Of a stretch of 29,850 nt of DNA, positions 25,832-29,850 are shown piece by piece (within the stretch, counting starts at the first letter, position 1; each line of letters starts with the position of its first letter). Both the position numbers and the translations under genes were made by a program. The notes beneath the pieces are model-generated. The model worked only from the letters and a program-made list of their open reading frames with translations, searched no databases and was not told the origin of the DNA. Source of the stretch: an uncultured Helicobacter sp. (lineage in GTDB: Bacteria; Campylobacterota; Campylobacteria; Campylobacterales; Helicobacteraceae); contig CALVBL010000019.1 of assembly GCA_944325775.1 (NCBI GenBank), positions 1 through 29,850 of the forward strand, in the 5' to 3' direction.

Positions 25832-27087
25832 ATGATCACAATCAGTAATTTGCGGATTGAAGACATTGATGATGGACGCTTAGATGGGCGTTTGGACGGA
25901 TACTCACGCGTGGTCGCTGATATAGATGTGGAGCATATCCCAAACCCCTACCACGATGAAGGCAATGAGATCTGGTTTGCCACACGCACGCAAGATAAAG
26001 ATATGCTCTCACGCAACTACGATGCGTTTTTGCTAATCCCGCTCTACATCGCTATGACCTACAAACAAGATCTCCACATCTGTGGCAAAGTCTCCAAACG
26101 CTTGTATCACAACATTATGAGCTATGTTCAGACAATCCTCTGTGATTTTTCGGATAAGCTTTCTAGGGTTAATGTGATCGTCGATGGATTTAATGATGAG
26201 AGAGATTCTAATAAGGGGGGGGGATTATAGGCACAAGCTTTTCGTGTGGCATAGATTCACTAAGCACGATTTATGATCGCTACACCAAAGAAGATGATCC
26301 AGACTATAAGATAAACGCACTCTTTCTCTTTGACTGCGGGGCGTATGGACACTATCGACTCCCTGATACACACCAAAAATACCTCTATGAATACCAATCC
26401 AACAAACCAATGGCAGATGAGCTAAATCTCCCCATATACCAAGTGATGAGCAATCTCCACGCCTTCCCAAGTAGCACAAAATGGGGAAAAGATGGCGTAA
26501 ATAGCGGAGCGTGGGGATTTTTGGCCATATATTCCTGTGTCTTTGCCCTCCAAGAGGGGATAAGGAGGTATTACACACCTAGCGCGCTTAGCTACGAGGA
26601 GATAAAGGATTTTGGCAAGCATTATAGGGACTATGATATGGCATGCTTTTGTGAATCCTACCTCGTGCCGCTGCTAAGCACCGAGCGCGTGGAGCTTATC
26701 GTCGATGGCTGCCAATACAAGCGCACTCACAAGACCGAGAACATCACTAATTGGGAGTTTGCCAAAAAGCATCTCAACCTTGCATGCAAAAAAGACGGGA
26801 TAAACTGCGGATACTGCTGGAAATGTATGCGCACACTCGCTGCACTAGAGGCGATGGGCAAGCTAGAGGAGTTTGGAGCGATCTTTGACCTAGCAGCCTA
26901 TCGCAAATACGCATTTTTAAACAAATGTCGCGTGCGCTATGAACAGGCAAATAATCCGTTTTCTAAAGACATCATAGAATGCTATGAAGCACATGGCTAT
27001 GCTATGCCCTCCCTACTCTTTGCGAGGATATATCTCTTCGCACGGCGATGCGCGGGATTTATGAAACGAAAAATACTACACAAGTAG
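25832..27087 (+). CDS. PP-loop ATP-pyrophosphatase-like protein, phase OFF (frame broken at a G9 tract)
   Basis: As given, the frame from 25832 stops at 26228-26230 after 132 residues (ending NKGGGL). One more G in the tract at 26215-26223 joins it to the frame that stays open from 26224 to 27087, giving 418 residues. The joined protein reads GGG then IIGTSFSCGIDSLSTI, an N-type ATP-pyrophosphatase PP-loop (S-x-G-x-D-S), and later NCGYCWKCMRTLAALEAMG, a likely metal-binding Cys cluster. Both features resemble QueC-like or polysaccharide-locus PP-loop proteins, but the substrate is unknown. A short in-frame ATG at 26410 has no ribosome site and lacks the PP-loop, so it is not a separate gene. 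The neighbouring phase-variable glycosyltransferase suggests surface-glycan modification. Confidence 0.82.
26215..26223. repeat. G9 homopolymer that interrupts the PP-loop gene
   Basis: Nine consecutive G immediately before the PP-loop codons. The 5' and 3' coding parts are out of frame by one base; ten (or seven) G would restore the full protein. It is a candidate phase-variation tract in the OFF state. Confidence 0.88.
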
Positions 27088-27149
27088 GGATTTTGTAAAA
27101 AATTTTGTTACTTTTTTTACTATGTTAATTTTTATATAGAAAAAATCTC

Positions 27150-27169
27150 TGAGATTCTTGTGAATCTCA
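27150..27169. terminator. Hairpin after the PP-loop gene, possible terminator
   Basis: TGAGATTC (27150-27157), loop TTGT, GAATCTCA (27162-27169) is a perfect 8-bp stem, followed by gttttcgcttt, which is only moderately T-rich. It lies 62 bases after the PP-loop stop and just before the next promoter. The stem is made from an inverted pair of the GATTCT-type word common in this genome. Confidence 0.45.
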
Positions 27170-27182
27170 TGAGTTTTCGCTT

Positions 27183-27188
27183 TATAAT
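27183..27188 (+). promoter_or_regulatory. TATAAT promoter box for the ferredoxin-torD-Tat gene run
   Basis: A perfect TATAAT lies 45 bases before the ATG at 27233, in an AT-rich gap (27088-27232). TAAGG (27221-27225) is a modest ribosome binding site. It probably drives the formate-dehydrogenase-type operon that runs off the window. Confidence 0.55.
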
Positions 27189-27232
27189 ATAGACTAGAAT
27201 CAAGAAAGACAAAATCACTATAAGGTTTATAG

Positions 27233-28873
27233 ATGTCTAGCCACACATTAGAACATACCACAGAGATTCACACTGCACGATCTCGCACCACACAATCCCA
27301 TATTTTAGAATCTCACGCCAACCCCTACGCGGATTTTCTTAGCACACAGATATTTTCTAAAAATCAGCTAGAAATCCTCAATGAGGTCAATGAAACACGT
27401 CTAGATTTCGCGCCATTGCAGAGTGCCAAGACAATGATCCTCCCACCCAAAATCGCGGTGGTGGGCAGTGGCGAGATCATGGAGGAATTTTTGGATACAT
27501 TGAGTGTGTTTGCCACACAGCAAGGACTAGAGGATACCGAGATTTTTTCGGTATTGCCCGAGAGCTTCATCACGCTCAATGGCTCTTTGGGGCACTTTCA
27601 CCTCCTCTATACGCAAGATTCTCAAACACTTAGCCTAGAAGTCGCGCAAGTGGTGTTTTTTACTAATTTTGCGAATGTGCAGCACTCCAAAGGCGTGCAT
27701 TGGGTCAATGAATACCACAGCTCCAAGGAGCTTTTAGAATCTCTAGCGCGCTTCATCGGCGCATACACCTACACCAGCCCTATCCGCCTCACTCCCAGCC
27801 TCTGTGAGTTTTGGCATCGCCGCCCCAAGCGCGGTGCAGATGAGGGATATTGCCACAAATGCAGTGATGTGTGCCAGAGCTATGGGGTTTTTCGCAACGA
27901 CCAAAAGGGCGAGATCGCACTAAGTAGCCCAGACTGCATAGCGTGCGGAGACTGCGTGAGCGTATGCCCCACAGGCGCACTGCAGCGCGAGGAGGAGAGT
28001 CTAGAATCTCTCACCTACCAAGCCCAACTATACAGAGGCTCTATCCCGATCTTGCACGCTCACACACACGCACAAGAGGTGATCACCGCGCTTCAAGCCA
28101 GTCCAAACCCCTACGCACTGCCCTTTGTGCTAGGACAGCCCCATATCCTCAATGCCACCTCACTGCTTAGTATCGTCCAAGAAAGCGGGGCGAACGTGAT
28201 CGTGTATGCCCAGCCCTCTAGTTATGTGCGCGAGGGTGTGGATTCACTAAACGCGCTATGCGAGGTAGTGTTTGGCACTAAATGCGTGCTATTGGCACAT
28301 GATGAAGAGGGCTTGCGTGCGTGCCTACAAGAAGCGCGTGTGCTAGATTCTCTGCACTACACCTACACACCACGTGCTGATGAAGGGGCGAAGGAGATAT
28401 TTTCCCAACGCGCGTATGCATGGGTACGTGGTGGGGAGTTTGGGCGCGTGAGTATGCAGCATAGTGGTAATGTGGTTATAGATTCACAAAAATGCACGTT
28501 ATGCCTAAGCTGTGTCGATGCCTGCCATACCAAAGCCCTTGTGAGCGAGGGTTCGAGCTTTAGTCTGCTCTTTAAACAATCGCTATGCACGGGCTGTGGG
28601 TATTGTGCGGATACATGTGCCGAGCAAGTCATACGCATAGAATCTCATGTGCTTGATGCGCGATCTAGCAGCTTTGAATACGCGCAAAAAGCCTATGATG
28701 AGCCATTTAAATGCGTGGAGTGTGGCAAGGTTTTTGCTAGTGCGAAGTCGATTAGAAAGATTGAGGAGATTTTGCTCCCGAGCATTGGAAGTGATCCGAT
28801 CAAGCAAAGGGGCTTACAATGCTGTGGGGATTGCAAAATCAAGCTCATCTTTGGTCCTAAAGACCACACATAA
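27233..28873 (+). CDS. Multi-cluster [4Fe-4S] ferredoxin-type protein of a molybdoenzyme operon
   Basis: A 546-residue soluble iron-sulfur protein. Cysteine sets are CHKCSDVC (207-214), CIACGDCVSVCP (235-246), CTLCLSCVDAC (421-431) and CTGCGYCADTC (452-462); the last three are standard 4Fe-4S motifs. The C-terminus carries two further CxxC pairs, KCVECGKVF (about 494) and QCCGDC (about 533), which look like a zinc-ribbon or rubredoxin-like knuckle. No signal peptide or membrane segment is visible, so it is probably cytoplasmic. The following TorD-like chaperone gene and Tat-signal gene indicate a role in electron transfer to, or assembly of, a periplasmic formate dehydrogenase. The exact role is unknown. 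Confidence 0.85.
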   Translation: MSSHTLEHTTEIHTARSRTTQSHILESHANPYADFLSTQIFSKNQLEILNEVNETRLDFAPLQSAKTMILPPKIAVVGSGEIMEEFLDTLSVFATQQGLEDTEIFSVLPESFITLNGSLGHFHLLYTQDSQTLSLEVAQVVFFTNFANVQHSKGVHWVNEYHSSKELLESLARFIGAYTYTSPIRLTPSLCEFWHRRPKRGADEGYCHKCSDVCQSYGVFRNDQKGEIALSSPDCIACGDCVSVCPTGALQREEESLESLTYQAQLYRGSIPILHAHTHAQEVITALQASPNPYALPFVLGQPHILNATSLLSIVQESGANVIVYAQPSSYVREGVDSLNALCEVVFGTKCVLLAHDEEGLRACLQEARVLDSLHYTYTPRADEGAKEIFSQRAYAWVRGGEFGRVSMQHSGNVVIDSQKCTLCLSCVDACHTKALVSEGSSFSLLFKQSLCTGCGYCADTCAEQVIRIESHVLDARSSSFEYAQKAYDEPFKCVECGKVFASAKSIRKIEEILLPSIGSDPIKQRGLQCCGDCKIKLIFGPKDHT

Positions 28874-28882
28874 AGGAAAGAT

Positions 28883-29593
28883 ATGCAAGAAGCAAACGCA
28901 CTTCATCAAGCACGCGCCTTGTATTATGATTTTTTTGCGGGATTCTTTTTGTATGAATTGGTGGCTACCCGCAAGGATTTGTTTTTACAACAAATCGATA
29001 TTTTATCTACTTCACCCATTAATGAATCCGATGGCGAGTATTTTGCTATGCTTAGAGCCTATGTGGCTAAAGCAGATTCTAGTGATGTGCTCCGAGAATA
29101 CACCCATACTTTTAATCTCCCTTTTAGTGCGTCTAGCGTGTCGCCATCAACTCAAGAGATCCACACAGAGGATACAGAGCAAACCACGCAAAAGGGCAAA
29201 AAGTCCAAAAAACCCAAAATCCCAAATCCCCAGATTTTTCTCTATCTCTCACACTATCTTGAGGGCTGTCTCAATGGCGAAAGTCTGCTCAAAGTCCGCA
29301 CGCTTGTGAAAAAAACGCATTTTCGTCTCAATGAGCAGAATTTCAAAGAGAGCGAGGAGCATTTTGGCTTTTTGCTACTGCTTATGCGCCATTTGCTGCA
29401 AGATCCTAAAACGCTAGCAGGCGATGAGGTAGAACGTGATCGCCTCATACAAGAGATTTTCACACAAGCCATCGCGCCTATGGGGCTGCCTATCGCCGAG
29501 ACGTTGGCTAAGCGGGAGGATCTAGCCTGCTATCATCTGGTGGGCTTGCTGCTTAGGAGTTTCCTCACTCTTGAGCAGCACATCATCACATAG
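28883..29593 (+). CDS. TorD-family molybdoenzyme chaperone
   Basis: A 236-residue all-helical protein of the TorD/DmsD type, which binds Tat signal peptides and aids molybdenum-cofactor insertion in the cytoplasm. It has the N-terminal RALYYDFFAGFF helix and the family's acidic-histidine motif in ESEEHFGFLLLLMRHLL. A lysine-rich linker, KGKKSKKPKIPNPQ (about 102-115), is an insertion. It starts 9 bases after the ferredoxin gene (AAAGGAAAG upstream) and precedes a small Tat protein, the layout I recall for fdhA loci in Campylobacter and Wolinella. The catalytic subunit would lie beyond the window. Confidence 0.87.
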   Translation: MQEANALHQARALYYDFFAGFFLYELVATRKDLFLQQIDILSTSPINESDGEYFAMLRAYVAKADSSDVLREYTHTFNLPFSASSVSPSTQEIHTEDTEQTTQKGKKSKKPKIPNPQIFLYLSHYLEGCLNGESLLKVRTLVKKTHFRLNEQNFKESEEHFGFLLLLMRHLLQDPKTLAGDEVERDRLIQEIFTQAIAPMGLPIAETLAKREDLACYHLVGLLLRSFLTLEQHIIT

Positions 29594-29615
29594 ATTCTAA
29601 GACAGAATCTATGTG
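29587..29615. terminator. Perfect 12-bp inverted repeat spanning the torD-like stop codon
   Basis: CACATAGATTCT (29587-29598), loop AAGAC, AGAATCTATGTG (29604-29615). The TAG stop (29591-29593) is in the left arm. No T-run follows, so it may be a processing or stability hairpin rather than a classical terminator. Confidence 0.5.
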
Positions 29616-29616
29616 T

Positions 29617-29666
29617 GGGTATTTCCACGCAAGTCTTTAAACCAAAGATTGGCGTGGGAATATCCC
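29617..29666. promoter_or_regulatory. Long imperfect hairpin in the leader of the Tat-signal gene
   Basis: GGGTATTTCCACGC (29617-29630) pairs with GCGTGGGAATATCCC (29652-29666) with one G-U pair and one bulge. The inner part extends as CAAGTCTTT against AAAGATTG around an AAACC-type loop. This 50-base structure ends 32 bases before the ATG at 29699. It could block read-through, stabilise the downstream mRNA, or be a binding site; the sequence does not decide. Confidence 0.5.
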
Positions 29667-29698
29667 AAAACTTTAGCAAATCTTACAAAGGAGGCAAT

Positions 29699-29850
29699 AT
29701 GTCTAGTGCGCAAGAAACAAGCACGCGCAATGCTCGTAGGTCGTTTGTCAAAACTGCAGCACTTGGAAGCGCGGTCGTGGCAGTAGGCTCTGTCGCCTTA
29801 GGCGGGTGTTCTGGAGAACACAAACAAAAAGAAGTCATAAAGGGCAAGAG
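29699..29850 (+). CDS. Small Tat-signal protein, probably formate-dehydrogenase-associated (partial)
   Basis: The first 50 residues are seen before the window ends. The start ATG at 29699 has a very strong AAAGGAGG site. The N-terminus contains the twin-arginine motif NARRSFVKTAAL followed by a hydrophobic stretch VAVGSVALGG and a cysteine (GGCSG), so the product is exported folded or anchored through the Tat system, possibly as a lipoprotein. Small Tat proteins of this kind lie just upstream of fdhA in Campylobacter-type operons (Cj1513c from memory). That identity is inference because the rest of the gene is missing. Confidence 0.75.
   Translation, partial: MSSAQETSTRNARRSFVKTAALGSAVVAVGSVALGGCSGEHKQKEVIKGK

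Noticed and set aside
26410..27087. Separate gene starting at the ATG at 26410
   Set aside because: The frame is open back to the G9 tract and contains the PP-loop upstream of this ATG; there is no ribosome site. It is the 3' part of one phase-variable gene.

Overview
The window looks like a chromosomal segment of an enterohepatic Helicobacter or close relative (Campylobacterota). The evidence is a minus-strand block, leuS - lptE-like - unknown gene - folC - csd2 - csd1 - ccmA - mfd, which from memory matches the HP1541-HP1547 order of H. pylori and a related block in Campylobacter. Nickel-hydrogenase maturation genes hypB and hypC, a metB/cysK-type pair as in H. pylori HP0106/HP0107, and G-tract contingency genes support this. 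Base composition is fairly GC-rich for the genus; the species is not determined.

Layout. Positions 1-10942 (minus) form one long, tightly packed run: leucyl-tRNA synthetase, an LPS-assembly lipoprotein, a protein with an apparent degenerate GGDEF domain, folate synthase, the cell-shape module (inactive-looking M23 protein Csd2, active-looking M23 peptidase Csd1, bactofilin CcmA) and the repair helicase Mfd. Positions 10991-16435 encode a 1814-residue bacterial alpha-2-macroglobulin lipoprotein with an intact thioester motif. Positions 16436-16933 have no gene and are almost entirely three copies of a structured repeat. Positions 16934-19343 hold a DUF815-type AAA+ ATPase and two tandem, nearly identical family-25 glycosyltransferases separated by a G10/C10 tract. 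hypC, another repeat copy, hypB and a TraF-like outer-membrane beta-barrel gene follow (19336-22367, minus).

From 22632 genes run on the plus strand: metB/mccB-like and cysK/mccA-like transsulfuration enzymes, a GT2 glycosyltransferase with an in-frame G9 tract, a PP-loop ATP-pyrophosphatase-like gene split by an out-of-frame G9 tract, then the start of what is probably a formate dehydrogenase operon (multi-cluster ferredoxin, TorD-family chaperone, small Tat-signal protein cut by the window end).

Most interesting: (1) five copies of an apparently undescribed repeat carrying two hairpins whose stems change with compensating substitutions while pairing is kept, placed between co-directional genes and twice starting at the TGA stop of the upstream gene; (2) a C10 tract where one extra C would fuse two duplicated glycosyltransferases into one 543-residue protein; (3) a phase-OFF PP-loop gene; (4) roughly 20-fold excess of the word AGATTCT/AGAATCT (about 85 by hand count), often as inverted pairs that form hairpins.
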